A stretch of 64,000 nt of DNA, taken from positions 1,238,501-1,302,500 of the forward strand of contig JAEMWC010000007.1 of the NCBI GenBank assembly GCA_016490735.1, read 5' to 3'. The DNA is from Pachyseris speciosa. Taxonomy: Eukaryota; Cnidaria; Anthozoa; Scleractinia; Pachyseridae. The translations under genes were made by a program, and so were the position numbers. The notes under the pieces were generated by a model that searched no databases, had not been told where the DNA came from, and worked only from the letters and a program-made list of their open reading frames with translations. This document shows, one piece after another, positions 18,001-32,400 of this stretch (position 1 is its first letter; every line of letters starts with the position of its first letter).

Positions 18001-20420
18001 TGGAAGTACTACTAATAAATCGTTATTATTATTATTATTATTATTATATTATTATTATTAATTTTTGAAAAGCCTGCTACTAAATACCTGCAAAAAATTC
18101 ATTTAATTCATGTCTTTTTACCTAATACCTAAAATTATGGGAAAATGAAATACCTTATTCCCGAAATGTGGCAAAAAATACCATATACCTAAATAAAAAC
18201 GGCTGCAGATACCGTATACCAAAAATCCCCTAGCCGGAAAAGTGAGAGGACCAAACGGCTGCGCAATCTGACAAGGCAGGTTTCTGTTCCTGTCAGGACT
18301 TTATTTTGGTGCTTTTAGTATCATTCATAAGGATAAAATTGGCAATAAATGCTAACCCGATCAAAAGTACTAAGCTTTATTTTCTACCTCTTAGTTAGTA
18401 ATCAAGAAAAGATGTCTTGATAATATATTTTTTGCCCATTGTTTGCGACCCTTAATAAGCCTTCTTTTCCTAAAGGCGCATTTGAAGTTAGTGAAGACAT
18501 CTTGAATTCAACCATATGCCCTCGTCATCGCGACTACTGTCCTCTAATTGTACGTTTCTCATCGGACACGGCTGTGGATGGCATTTACGCGTTAAAAGTG
18601 CGATAAGTTGTCCCCCAGGGAATTTAGTACCATTGTTGGTTGTTCGCTGTATATGTAAATAGAAAGCTATGACTTCCGGTTGATTCAAACACATAGAAGC
18701 CGGAAGTGCAAAGAGATAGAAACCGTATCTGCATACGGCTTTTTAAATGACAACTAGATATTTTTTTTTGTTATTTTCCCCTCAATTTCGAGCAAAAGCA
18801 GCTTGCTATAAATGAAGCGCTTTATGTCTTAAGGCCACAATTCAAAACCGAAGATAGCGCTCAAAGAAAGGTTGATTCGCACGTGTTCGTGGATCTAATG
18901 TAACGTCATCTTCAACCGTGTCACGTTCAGGACTGTGGAGGTTTGGTCGACCGGCTTTTCGACTCAGTCGACATGCCAAGCCATTTCAGGTAAAAGATAT
19001 TTAAAAGTAACGCGTTCTTTTCGCTGCTCGATGCTTAGCTTTAAGAAATAACTGTTTTGCTGGACTTGTGTTGGCCATATCGACGAAAATCTGTTATTTT
19101 AATGAGAGCTCACTGTTGCGTGCACGAACGGTTTTCAAGAATTTAAATGTTGCAGCTTTATTGAGGCCATTAAGGTGTTCCAATGCTTAGAACATAGAAA
19201 AAAAGTACCAAATGACGAGAAATAAGTCATTTTGAGGCAAAAGTACCGATTGAATCTAGTGTAGACAGATTTTCCTTGGCGACAGGGAAACGGTTGTTAA
19301 TGCCTCGAGTCCTAGAATTCGCTCATGTCGCGTAATTGTTTTTGTTTGTGTAACTTTACCATTTGAATTGCCCCAAAATTTTATTACATATACTAATAGA
19401 GGAGACATTGCTGTTTTATAAGAACGGTACATTAAGTTCGAAAGCCATGTACCAAGTAATGATTTTTGTCCGCAAAGTTGGCTAATTTCGACACTTTTGA
19501 AAATATCTATTTGTAACAATATTTTGAAAACTTAGCAAAAATTGTTGTTTCAATATATTTGTATTCTGGCGACAACAGAGTATGAGGGAAGGTTCCTTCA
19601 ATCAAAATAATATGAATTGACAGACCAGTTTCTTTAATTGATGTACACGACACCAAATTAAGTATAGCATTTTTGGCATGTCTGAAGGCGCTCCCAAGGA
19701 TAAAAATTAAAATGTGGCCTCAGCAGAAATAAATAAATCCAAAAGAACTGAAATTTGTGTTTTCCGAAATAGTCTCGTAAGGCGTTTATTCCGACAAAGT
19801 TTGAGGGATTTCGATTTTTCCATCTTGCATGGCTAAAGGTGGTTTTTACAAATAACCACTCTTAATTCACCTGTGATGTAGAGGTTCTTGAAAATAAGTA
19901 TCCACTTTAGTAAAAACACGAATATCCAAAAATAGCAAGCGGTTTGTCCTACTCGTTTGAGCTACTCATTACTCCCATTAATGCCGCGGTAATCTGAAAC
20001 CCTTGAAGTGTTGAATCATTTTGTTTTTCAACCACACAATCCGAGCGCCATGCAAGTGGATCCAAGTTTTAACTTTTCCTAAGAAAAATCTTTTGCTCTT
20101 CAGTTTTATCAACTGTAAATTCACCTTCCTTCCGGAGTATCTTTAAATTAGTTTCTGATTTGTATGCCTTTTACGCAAAAGAAGATTACGTTGTTTTGCT
20201 CAAAATGAAGAAACCCACTGAATGCGAAATTTTGAGCCGTAGAGAGCATGCGAAAAATTAAGTCTCGTTTTGGTTTGGGTGTCCCACACCTGGCTTGAGC
20301 CTGCGATCCAATCGAAAGCCAGTACTTGGTCAGCAGTCAACTTAAAAAAAAAAACAAATGACCTCCATGAGCTTTAAACTTCAGCCCGCGATATGGTCAC
20401 GTGATACTGGCCAGCGGATG

Positions 20421-20454
<34 letters not shown>

Positions 20455-23400
20455 GGATGTCCGAGGATGTCTAATATTAACGATGTATGCTGTAGACTGG
20501 GTGGTCAACTGGAGTATGGCTGCCATGTTCGAATTATTATCATTATTATTATTATTATTATTATAGGACATTTCACAGCGCATACATGAATAGGTCTACG
20601 TACGTACGTGGGCACGTACGTACGGTAACCAAAACCAAATTTTCTAGAACAGATGGGTTACCATATTTTCTTACCAATGGTGCTCCGCTGGGCGGCCGTT
20701 CGGGCCGCCGGAGACTCGCTAATAAATGAGCCGAAGTGTTTTATCAAGTTTAAAACACGAGGCGCAGGCGAGTGTTTTAGGACTTGATAAAACACAAATT
20801 GCGAACGTACATCTATCCATTCTTACAGTAAAAAATTAGATTTTTGGTTATTTTAGCCTAGAAAATCGGATGTAATTTTCAGCCGTCCTGTCAAACAAGA
20901 CTGCTCGAGGTAAAGCCACCAAAGCCAAAGCTGTGACTCTACCACTAGTGCTAGCAGTTTATCCTGATGGTAATCAACAAAAAAAACAAACAAACAAACA
21001 AAAAACAGGAGAGAGATTTAAGGAGTGCAGAGAGATCTAACAAGCAGGTGGTAGTTCCAGATACCATAGATGTCACGTGGGCAGACGATTGCTCAATGTC
21101 TTTGGCCGATAGTGGGGTTTGAACACCACAACTACGGGTTTATGAGAGAGACTCAGCGCGACTTCATTAATGAGTGATAGGACAAAAAGCACTCTCACCA
21201 GATCCGGAGGACAAAATATCAACGTGAATAATACGGCCCTATTTTCGCATATATTCGCTTTGAAGAAGGGATAAACGCTGTGAAAAAGCGTCAGCAATCG
21301 AATTTTTCTTGGGTAGCCAATTTACGTTTGTTGATAGATCAAATTTGTTTTCACACCAATTCCCCCCTTCCTCAATCGACGAAGCACCACAGTTTCTTCA
21401 GACAACCGACATTTGAATCTACTTCCTCAACCCGATCCATAGCTATATTTTCTATACATTTGCTCTCCGACAGTAGAAAAGGAGAACTTTGAATCGGCAA
21501 AAATTGGTCATGGATGCAAGCTAGATGTAACAGCCAAAAAATTGTTTAGTAAAATGCCCTATCAATTTAATGAATCTTGAATATCGATACCCAACAAATA
21601 AAGGTTAGCTCAAGACAAATATCAAATTTATTATTTACAAAACTCCAATAGCAAAATGTTGGAAGGCGATAACTTGATTGAGCTCAAAAAGGTTCGCTTA
21701 CCAGAAACTCGATAAAATAAAGCCGTTTAATTCTCAAGTTTCGAGAGCAATAACCAGCTATTTACTGGAACTGCCGTTCAATTCCCTGTTTGAAAGTCTT
21801 GGGAAATGGCTTAAGGTGGAAATAAACCCGTTTTGCGATGCAGGTAAGCCGTACTTATGATAAAATCTGCCCGAGATATGTCGATTTGTTGTAGGCGTCA
21901 ACTTCAACTTCAACTTCAACTTCAACTTTATTAACTATTTTGAAAAGTCGCAACTGCTCATACATGTGTTGTTACAAACGACCATAACTTTAGAAATACT
22001 GAAAACGTACAGGGGGTTTTGCATAGGTTCGCGGATAAAGGACTACACTTTTCGGCTTTGTAGACTAGAGTGTTTAACGAGGTCCCAAACTTTCAAAACT
22101 AGCTCTTGAAACAAGGAAATTTCCAGCCATCGTTCGACAGCGATTGATAGTGTTTAGTAATACGCGTGATTAAGTCTTGAAACAATCTGTTAGTCTTTCG
22201 CAAAACTGCAAACGTTGATAAGTGAATTGATGTAAGATCCATTGCTGGATGATGCGAATCAAATATTTTACAGCGACACGAAAAATGGCAATTTTATGCT
22301 GTTCATAGACGTTGCGACGGGCGCTAACCAGGCGAAATATTTTATGGCTCCTAACTCCACCGAAAACCCGTTTCGATTCAAACCAAATCCGTTTTTATTC
22401 TAACCTTGGTAAAGTCTTTCAGTTACCAGAGTTTCAGGCGAAATTGTTTTTGATAGAAATTGATTGGGTGGTTTTTACAGAGACAGCCTCTTAATACTCA
22501 ATTGCAGTTAATTAAAGCCATCAACAGGATTTTATGGGCAAATTTTGGAGATCAGATGAGCCGTTTCTTCTTCTTGATCCCTCCTTTACCTCTTCCAACA
22601 TTAATGTTCATTTTCGTGCTTATTTTCTCATGCGCATCTCTCTTTCTCTTTCTCAGAAAGAAGGCAACTACTATATGACTCAATCTTAATCCAGAAATTA
22701 TCGCGCTCATAAGCAGCTCAAAAACAAAAGGTAACGTTACAAACAAAAAGAACTTAATCCTAGTTACCAGCGCACGTTGTTCCATTGCCGATGAATCCTG
22801 AGGTGCAGGTACAGTTGTAGGACCCCACGGTGTTATTACACACAGCATTGACGTCACAATCATGGGTATTGCTTGCGCATTCGTCAGTATCTTATAGAGA
22901 TAGAAAATCCCAAGATCAAAGATACAACGCCTAGTTGAACTATAAATTAAAATCAGTAATGAATTGCTAAATTTCTAACAACTTTTTTCGTATCACTCGC
23001 AAATTGAAAACAGCCGTTCTAGATTGGTGGTACAAAAATAAAGTAATAGTAGGAGTTAAGAAAAGAGAAAAAGAAGAAGAGAGAGATCGATAGAAAAAAT
23101 AACAAATAAATAAATGGATAAAGAAGTTATTAGTAAATAAGCAAAATAAATAGGGTTTCACCGTCAGTGGATATAGGATTGAGTACGAAAATTAATTTGG
23201 CATATGGAGCCAAACGAGGCGTCTCTGAACAAATGCAAGTTTTAAAAGCCTTGAAGTTTTCTATGATTTCACTCATCAAAATAAACAGAAATAAGTAGCC
23301 GAACATTTGAAATTAAAATGAGAACTGGCTTCTCATTAAAAAGAAAACTTGTTACGACCTTACGACCTTGTTACGAATTACCAGCACTCGGCTGCACCTC

Positions 23401-26400
23401 ATAACCTAAAGCAAAGAGCTCGAAATCTGGAGCTTTTTTGTACTGCCTCTGCAGTGTTACGGACGCCAGAGCCTAAAGTGTGGTTGCATATGATCGCAAA
23501 CGATTGCAGACAATCGCGGATCACAGATCGCAAACGATTTCAAACAGCTTTGTTTCCATATCATCGCAAACGATCGCAAAGCAAAGTTTTAGCACAAATT
23601 CAGTCCGAAGAAATTATCAAAAGTACGGTCTGTGGACAATGTACGGGTTCAGGTAATCGAGACTGTAAAGTTCTTTATGAACAGAAAATCGTCCCAATGC
23701 AGCTGCTACTGAGCATTTTCGTTCCCTATGGAATTTTATCTTAGCATGCATCTGTCGCAGATATCTTGAATTCCTTCCCAAATTTTGCCCAGCTGTTTGG
23801 CTTTTCCCTTTTATTCGTAAAATCTCACTATTTTGATCGTGAAAACACTCGTACAGCGCAAGTACTCCCATCAATTTTTTTTAGTAACGCTGCCGTGTTC
23901 GCTCTTGCCCACCCTACTTGTTTCTGACATCAGTAAGCGTTGCAACAAACAGACATGGAAGCTTTGTTTCTAGGAAACATGGCTTTGAATATTACGGAAT
24001 GTGTTTCGATCACAGATCGTACCATATGATTGCACGATCGCAATAGATCGAGATAGAACATAATTCTATCTTCTGCGATCGTTTGCGATCGTAATCGCAG
24101 GATCGCAAAACGATGGCAGAAGTGTAGTTACCATTAAGGCTGGTTTCCATCTGATCGCAGACGCATCGCGGATCGCAGATCGCAAAAAGTTCTGATCTGC
24201 GATCGACACACTTCTGCGATCAATAGCGATCTTGTGATCATGTGGAAACCAAAGTTCTGCGATCTACGGTCAAAACATATCCCACAATATTTGTAATTCC
24301 GACAACGTGCGAGTGCATTTGACATTTCCGCTGACCGAAATGTATGGCTACAGTCGGCTCTGCGATCGTTTGCAATCGTCTGCGATTATATGGAAAAGGC
24401 TCTCTTTGTGATCGTCTGCGAACTGCGATCTGCTATCCGCGATCGTCTGAGAATGTCTGCGATCATATGGCGACCAGCCTTTAGGCTCGATTTCCGCCGA
24501 CCACTGCGCCACTCACTCTGCGATCCGCGATCGGCTGCGATCATATGGAAACCGGGATTTAGCCTCAACCGAAACAATAAAATAAAATATAAATGCAATC
24601 AACCACCAAAGCGAGTAAATATAAGAGAAGTTAATGCACAATATCTTTAAATGCAATCAACACCAGTGGTAATTCAGGGGCACCCGACGACAACTTTCGG
24701 TAGATATCTGTTCAGTGGAGGGTAATTCGCCTTGGGTTTTCGGCGTCGATTAAAGAGTGCACTCGGATTTTCGTAACCAAAACGTGGCCTAAAATATTCG
24801 CAATTGGGAAATCATAGCTCCTGAGATTTTCGGAAAGGTCGTAATTGCTGTATTTGGCAGTCAAAAACGTCAGCTAGCATTTTCGGAAAGAAAATAGTTC
24901 TCTAGAAAGCCCGTGCAAAGTTCATTTCAGCTTGCATTTTCTCAAAGTAAGATTTTGTTCCCTAACATTTTCGGGCAATGAAATTTTCAGCTAGGGAATC
25001 CGAACAGATAAAATTTTTCTAGCTTATGAAAACATATCTTTAAACAGACTTCAAACACCCTAAGGTACTTAAAAATGCCTTTCTACAGCTTTTAGTTGTT
25101 TTGGCTCGTTGGGTGCCCCTGGTAATTCTCAGCTGCGCTACTAGATTGGCTCTTTCAATTTTCTCGTAATTTAATTTGGAAAATAAGGCCATTGATAAAT
25201 ATCTACTTAAGAGTACAGTCATGTAATACAACTATTTTACTTCAGAGAAAACGCTAATTTACCACTGCATGTTTTTCCATTTCCAGAGTACCCAAGTTTG
25301 CAAGTGCAGAGATATGATCCTACTGTATTATTGCACACAGCATTGGCGTCACAGTCATAAGTGTTGGTTGCGCACTCGTCTATCTCTGAAGGACGGAAAA
25401 ACAATGCAACAAGTCAGCTTTGTTCGATTTTACTCTTTCAGTTAAGAGCTCTAACAGAGATTCCACATGCACCTTTGATGTCACAGTTACGAGAGTATAT
25501 AATTGGTTGTGCAGTTGTCAATATCGAAGCAAAGAAGCAAAAAATAACTGATGCCAATGCCGTGTCTGCATTACACCATGTTGATACAAAGGAAACAGAT
25601 GGACTAATTCTAACACGTGTTTTTCTTCTGCTAACATAGAGGGCAAAATTACTAAATGCTGATTGGTCGATGAAGAGAGTATTTTTTTCTTAAGTTTCGT
25701 TTCCAAAGAGGGCAAAATTACTCGCTCCCGAGTAAAGGGCTTTCATTTTACCACGGCATCTTGCAGCTCACCAAAAAGGTAAACAGAACAGTTCACCGAC
25801 ATTAATGGGAGGAACGAGTAGCTCAAACTTGGTGGAAGGAGTTCTTTCTTCCGACAAATCATTTGCTATTTTTACATTTTTACGGATCCGTGTTTTTACT
25901 AATTTGGTTGCGTATTTTCAAGTGGTAGAAACCTATAGAGCACATGTGTATTAAATTACTTGTTTGGTTTAATCATTGTTACTTTTATTTAGGAATTAAA
26001 CTCGTATCATTTTCTCGAAAGTATGTAAATAACAATAATTTATCTATACTCGGTTGGGATGGAAAGAAGCCTAAGTTGAATCGAATTGTTTGTTTGTTTC
26101 TTTTCTCGTTTTGCTTGCGAGCAAACGAGTGTTTTTACTCCACTTGGCTGCTGGTTTTTCGAGGTACCTCAACTGCTGAGAAAATTTTGCCCATATGTTA
26201 TTAACGCGTAATCGCGATGAGTCATCGTAAAATTAACGATTATTATCACTTGTGTTTTCAGGAGTTGCTAAAATTGCGCGACGAGGGCAATTTCAGCAAC
26301 TTCTTAGACACCAGTGATATTAATCTTTAATTTTACTCTGTCTAATGCGATGACCTATGCTAACAGTGAGCTACAGATAATATCAAAACACCACTAACAT

Positions 26401-29400
26401 GGAAGTAAGGCACAACGTAATGTGACTTAGATGGCGTGACGGACCCGTCTTAACAAAGTTCATCGGCGACCTTCTTCAGGGCACAAAGTATCTTAAGTCA
26501 ATTGGGAGTCTATAACATACCAAGAAAATAGGTAAGGGAGCATTACCCAGATGAACTAAATGCATATGGAAAACATTCAGCTAAGCAGCGTGCTAAAAAT
26601 AACTTCTATTCCATTCTGAAATGATGGCATATCCAGCGGTACTATTTGACTTCCACTATAACAGGCACCAGTAAATTCCTGACTTTTGTGAGCTTGTTCT
26701 CAAGCAGTTTTTCCCTTAACTTAGACGAATAAATTTTCAGTGAGATAGACATGTTAGGGTTACTAGTGCATGTTCGTCCATTTCCAGAGAACCCAGTTGC
26801 GCAGGAGCAGTTATAAGACCCCACAATGTTGGTACATGCAGTATTGATGTCGCAGTTGTGGGTGTTGGCACTGCATTCGTCAATATCTTGAAGAAGAACA
26901 AAGTATGCCATTGTCTTTTCTTCTCTTGTAAAATGACTAAAAGTGTAGATTTGACATGCATCTAACATTTTAGAGGGTAGGTGGAATCGGCAATCGGTCT
27001 CTATTTAAAAAAAATGTAACCGTAAATTTTTTGTGTTCTTCTTGCAAATGCTGTTTAAAATAGGAGTTGTAAAGTTCATTTACTTTAACAACGTTAAAGC
27101 AGTTCTAAGCAGTCCGGCACTTAATAGCTTTTACATCCACTTAAATGTATCTATACAACCTCTAATAATAATAAAATTAAAATGAGTTGCCTTACACATA
27201 AGATTAAAAATGAAACTGGTAGCATTCCAGATGTCTTCTTTGATAGCCTGACTCCAGTAAATAATGTATCCAACTACAATACAAGATTTGCTAGTAATCT
27301 TAAATTTTTTAGGCGAGAATATTGACTAAAATGGGTAAGTCAACGTATAGATTCTCTAGTTCAAAGATGTGGGAAACTATACCTCTCAGAATTAAGTGTC
27401 TGCCCCACCATACTTTTAAGAGAGAGTATAAATACTATCTTCTGCATTATTAAAATTGTTTTTGTCGCTGCTGCTGTTAATTTATTTCATTTTGCTGTTT
27501 TCTATTTTATGGTAACATAAATACAATGCATGTAGTCGAACTTAGCTGAATATTTAATTTCTTGTGCTGCCATTTACTTGACCATGGCGGTATCCAACCG
27601 GAAGGCTTTCGATAGTTTGGCCACCGCTCAAATATAAATTTATTCCTTAACGGCTTAACACTCCTTAATGCTTTATTATTGTCATCTCTTTACCTTAAAA
27701 ACTGTATTTAAATGCCTATTACAGTGTAAATGAAAGGAGAATTGAATTGAATGGCATGACATAAACTTGCTCGATGATGGTTAACGAAACTTCTGGGTCA
27801 TTTTCTCGACATAACAGGTTACCAAAGAAAAAGAATAGCCTACTAAAAACAACTCTAACCGTCACGATAATCACCATGTTATGTTGTATTACTGTTTTGA
27901 GAATTAGAGGTAAAAGGTCGCTTGAATGGATTGAGAGTCTCGTGAAGTTTTTGAAATCTCGAGGTGGCTCTCTTTCTCCCTGTTCTCCTACATCTTCAGG
28001 ATAATTTTTTTGTATATAACCTCTGCAATTTATTATCAAGTTCCTTGATTTTATTGGCACAAACTAACAGACAGCGAGACTCCATAACAAAGTGATATAC
28101 TCGGCTTTGGATTCATATCGCGCACCCCAGTCAACTGGTACAGTTGTGTACTTCTCGAAAACCAGTCCAAGTAAACCAGTCCCAGTCTGAGTAAACTATA
28201 TAGTTACAGCCAAATTCGTTGTATCGCGCTGTGCCTTTTTCAAACTTCGAACGGACTTGAAGTGGGGGACGGTGCTATGCAAATGACAACACAAAGCGTT
28301 CTGATTGGGCTATTCACATAATCCCGCCTCCACTCAAATGATGAGCTAAACAGAAAAACCCAAAATGCCTTCGCAGTTTGCAAAACGCGCAGCGCGATAC
28401 AACGAATTTGGCTGTAAGTGTTCCATTTCGATAACAGCTATTCATTTAAAAGGAAGAAAAATTATTTTAGGGTATTTGCGAGTGTATTTACCGGTGCATG
28501 TGTTTCCGTTTCCAGAGAACCCAGCTTTACATGTGCAGTTGTGGGATCCCACGGTATTGTTACATACAGCGTTAACATCACAGTTATGGGCGTTGGTTGC
28601 ACACTCGTCTATTTCTATAAAAGAAAAAGAAAGAAAGAAAAAAATACAAGAATACTAGGTAAATCTATTGCACCTTACCTTTTTATACATGAATGTAACT
28701 GGATCTAACAAAAGCAATGGAGTTAGACGGCTAAGTCGTTACTTCTAATCCTGGCTGAAACGAAGTTTGATCCATTTAACCCCCAAGAGACAGCAAAAGG
28801 AAAACCGTACGTAACCAGAAATGGAAAGATACCCTGACAAAATTCGATAATTTAAGGAGATAATTAATTTAAAATTGTATTGGCCAAATATAATACATTC
28901 TTCATGAGAATAAATGCACGTGAGTCTTAAAGGATGATGCTACTATACTACTAGAGTTTCGTTCAATAGGCCTTATAACAATATTTGAAATTTGGACGTA
29001 ATTGAGACAACAGACGAGAGCTGACATTTGTTGAAAGAAAGCCTTAAAAAAAAAGGCTGACCACGTTCAAGAAGCATACCTAATACCTTTTATAATATAG
29101 TGGAGATACAGTTCCGTTAAGCCTGAGAATTTCACCAACTTTTACCTGGAAAAAGGGAACCTTTCCCATTTGTCACAGGAACATCTCCAAAACGTCGATG
29201 CTTATTTAGAGCGAATTCTTTTGTGACTGATTCCTTTTTCAGTTTAGGAATAAGATCATACAAGGAATGCATGTAATTTCCCAACATAATACGTATTATG
29301 AACACGAAATACTCTTGGCGAAACTGACTTTTAAGTCAGAATTTTTATTCTACGCGCTGGTCTTATTAAAAGACCAGAACGTAGAATAGTCTGTACAGAG

Positions 29401-32400
29401 CGTGTGGACCTGACTTCTACTGTCACGTCAAGTGCCCAGCAGACCGCACACGATTTTCCTGCCAAAAATTCCAAAAAGAAGACATATTCTGTTCATTCTT
29501 TTCAGGCCGTAAACGGATTAGGTCCAAAAGAGCTCACCCTTAAACTTTATTAACATGTGTTTTATAGTTACCAAAACATCTTCTTCCGTCACCCGAGTAT
29601 CCGGCTTTGCAGGTGCAGTCGTAGGATCCAACCGTATCCCGACAGATGGCATTGACGTCGCAACTGTGGTGGTTGGTAATACACTCGTCTATAACTAAAA
29701 GGAAACAACTTAAATTACTTTCATTATCACAGGTCCGTACAAGAGCTACACAAAGCGTTGTATCAGTGCATTTTTCAACAAGTAGGTCATGAGCGTGAGT
29801 GAGTCAGTTATTGAGAAAGACATGGTACCTCGATAGTCTACCGCTGCTGGCCTAAACTCCCGAAAACGTCCTCTGAATGTAATCATTAAATTTTTCCTAG
29901 CAGTTAGATGTAAACTCAGTTTCTGCTTGAGGATTTGGACAGTGCTGAATTATTTTACAGACACAGTCGAACCTCTCGTAGGCGACAAATGAAATGTCAA
30001 ATACTATAGTCGCTTATGGAATGTGGCCAGTTACAAGATGTCAGACCACAGGAGTCTTCATATTTGTACGACAAATTCAATCTATGTTTTAATTCCAGAC
30101 TACAACGTACACGTGTGTTGCATGTTTATTCATTCTCGGGGAAAACACCCTTGTTGTCTCATTTACGTCTGTCGTGCCAGTGAATGGCGAAATTGCAATA
30201 TCTAACAGACTTGCGTCCGTGGAAGTGGTCCCTTAAATTATACATGATTTCAAAATGTCAGCCCTAAAAGTGGTCGCACTCGCTTTCGAGAGGTGTTCGT
30301 CTACAAAAGGTACGATTTGACTAGGAAATGTTTGGTATTTTGAAAAATTGGTCGCTTACAGGAAGTGATCGCTTACAAGAGGTGGTCGCAGATGGAAGTT
30401 AGGCTGTATAGCCTCAGTCATGAAATGAAGTAGTATTATCAAGCAGTTTTTTCGATCTATTTTAGTGATGTCTCTGTAACTTAGTCGATAGAAATAACAA
30501 TGACCATTCGACAGAATTCTGTTAATTCAAATGCATTTGCGGTTAATCTTTCCTCTCTAATCTTTAATTGCAATAACAGTCTTTATTCTTATCTATTCTT
30601 ATCTTCAATGGAAATGGCAATAAATACTACTTTTGATGTCAGTAACATCTTAAAAGATCCAAATTAATAACCTTCTTACCTTTAAAACAAGTAAAGTTAT
30701 AGCAGTTATCGCAAGGCACATCATTCCAAGTGTAGCCATGCCTCGCACCAAGAGTATGCACGCAGTCTTCATTTCTCCAGTCGTTTGGTTGTCGCGGTGC
30801 CCAAAATCTAAAACTACTTATTTCTCTGTTAGTCCAAACGAACGATCCTTCGACACTTCGGTCATTGAGACCTATCCACGACCTCTCTCCGCTGTGTCGG
30901 TGCTGGATATACACATTTTCCTCTTGGTTGTGAACCGTTACAAGTTGTGAATCCATTGCAGAACAGTTTGCTACAGCAGTAAGCCAGGACGCGCACATAG
31001 AGCTCGTGAAGTAGCAGTAACCACTAAAGTAGCCCCATCCAGACGGGCATATTTCTGCATACGCACGAAAAAAGGTATTTTAATCGAATAAACGTAAGGA
31101 TAGACAGTCACTTTAACTAACGATAGCTTAAAGACGGAACGAAATTTGACGACTGATTCAAGAATATTGTACGCTCAGTCATCACAACTTAAAATTTCTC
31201 CAATAAATTAATCATAGGGTGTAAAGAAATCTCTTTGGGTATATGGCGATGGAAATGCTTTGCAACCAAATTTTTCCAGTTCTTCTCCCCAATCAATAAA
31301 AAGTGACCATGGTGTATTTTTCTTTTCAAAAACCCGCCTTGACATTTATCATCTTTCTTATGTGTTAGGCGCACCTCACGTTAGAGAGACCCATGCAGGT
31401 TAACTAAAATCATCTTCACGCAGCAATCATAAAATATGCCATTTTGCCTTGTGTGCGCACATCCTAAATTAAACGAATAAATTTACGTTTCTTGGATGTA
31501 CTGAAATAGCTTTTACCTGACAAAACTGTGTACGCTATGGACAGCGGGTCGTATCTTGTTTCATATAGTTCTTTGAAACAAACACGGAAGCCAGTTTTGT
31601 TGATATACTGTGAGTGGTAAAACAAACCAGAAATGTACAAGATTCAATCAGATGTAAAGGCAAGATCACATTTTCATTAAAATTACCACATTCTCAAAGT
31701 TACTTGCAGATCGAAAATATCGGCCTTAGCTACAGTCAACGTTTTGACTAGCGCCACAATTTGTTTGCATGGAAACCGAAATTGTCTACATTTTTTTTAT
31801 TTATTGTCAAAATGAACTATGGACTCATCTAGAAATTTTGTCAAAACCGCTCAATTCATAAATTTGTCAACTATATATTGATGCATTGAATCTTTATACC
31901 TCGACCCAAGCAGTTATGCCATTATGTAATGGACTAAGATTCCCGCCTGCAGTGGAATGGTTTGCAGAAACAAACACATGTGGAGTGACGTTGTAAACAC
32001 TGGCAAAGGCGACGTCCTGTAAGAACAAAGAAAAGTCTTAAACTTACCAGCTGATAATTTGGGGTTAGAGCTAGATTTTGCACTAATCAGAGTTTTTATG
32101 TCAAACGTGTTTGAAAGATGCTATCAATAATATTTTACAACGAACCTAGCCTGGTCTAGAATAGACCTCATTCGCTTGTAGATTTTGTTTTCCCCATACA
32201 TATCATGCGATGATACGAGGAGATTTAGTCCTTTGTCTTGTTCATTAAAAGGAGTGCACACAGACATATTCATGCTTGCATGCACTCTTTTTAATGAACA
32301 AGATAAAAAATTAAATCTCCTGAGTATCATCACATAACCTGTATTGGGAAAACAAAATCTCTAAGCGAATAAGGTCTATTCTCGGAAAAAATAAGTAATT

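Noticed and set aside
18488..18694. 68-residue minus ORF
   Set aside because: No recognisable domain, splice context or repeat identity.
22552..22863. 103-residue minus ORF over EGF exon 5
   Set aside because: It is in another frame from the EGF cysteines and lacks motifs; the exon is explained by the EGF frame with a one-base insertion.
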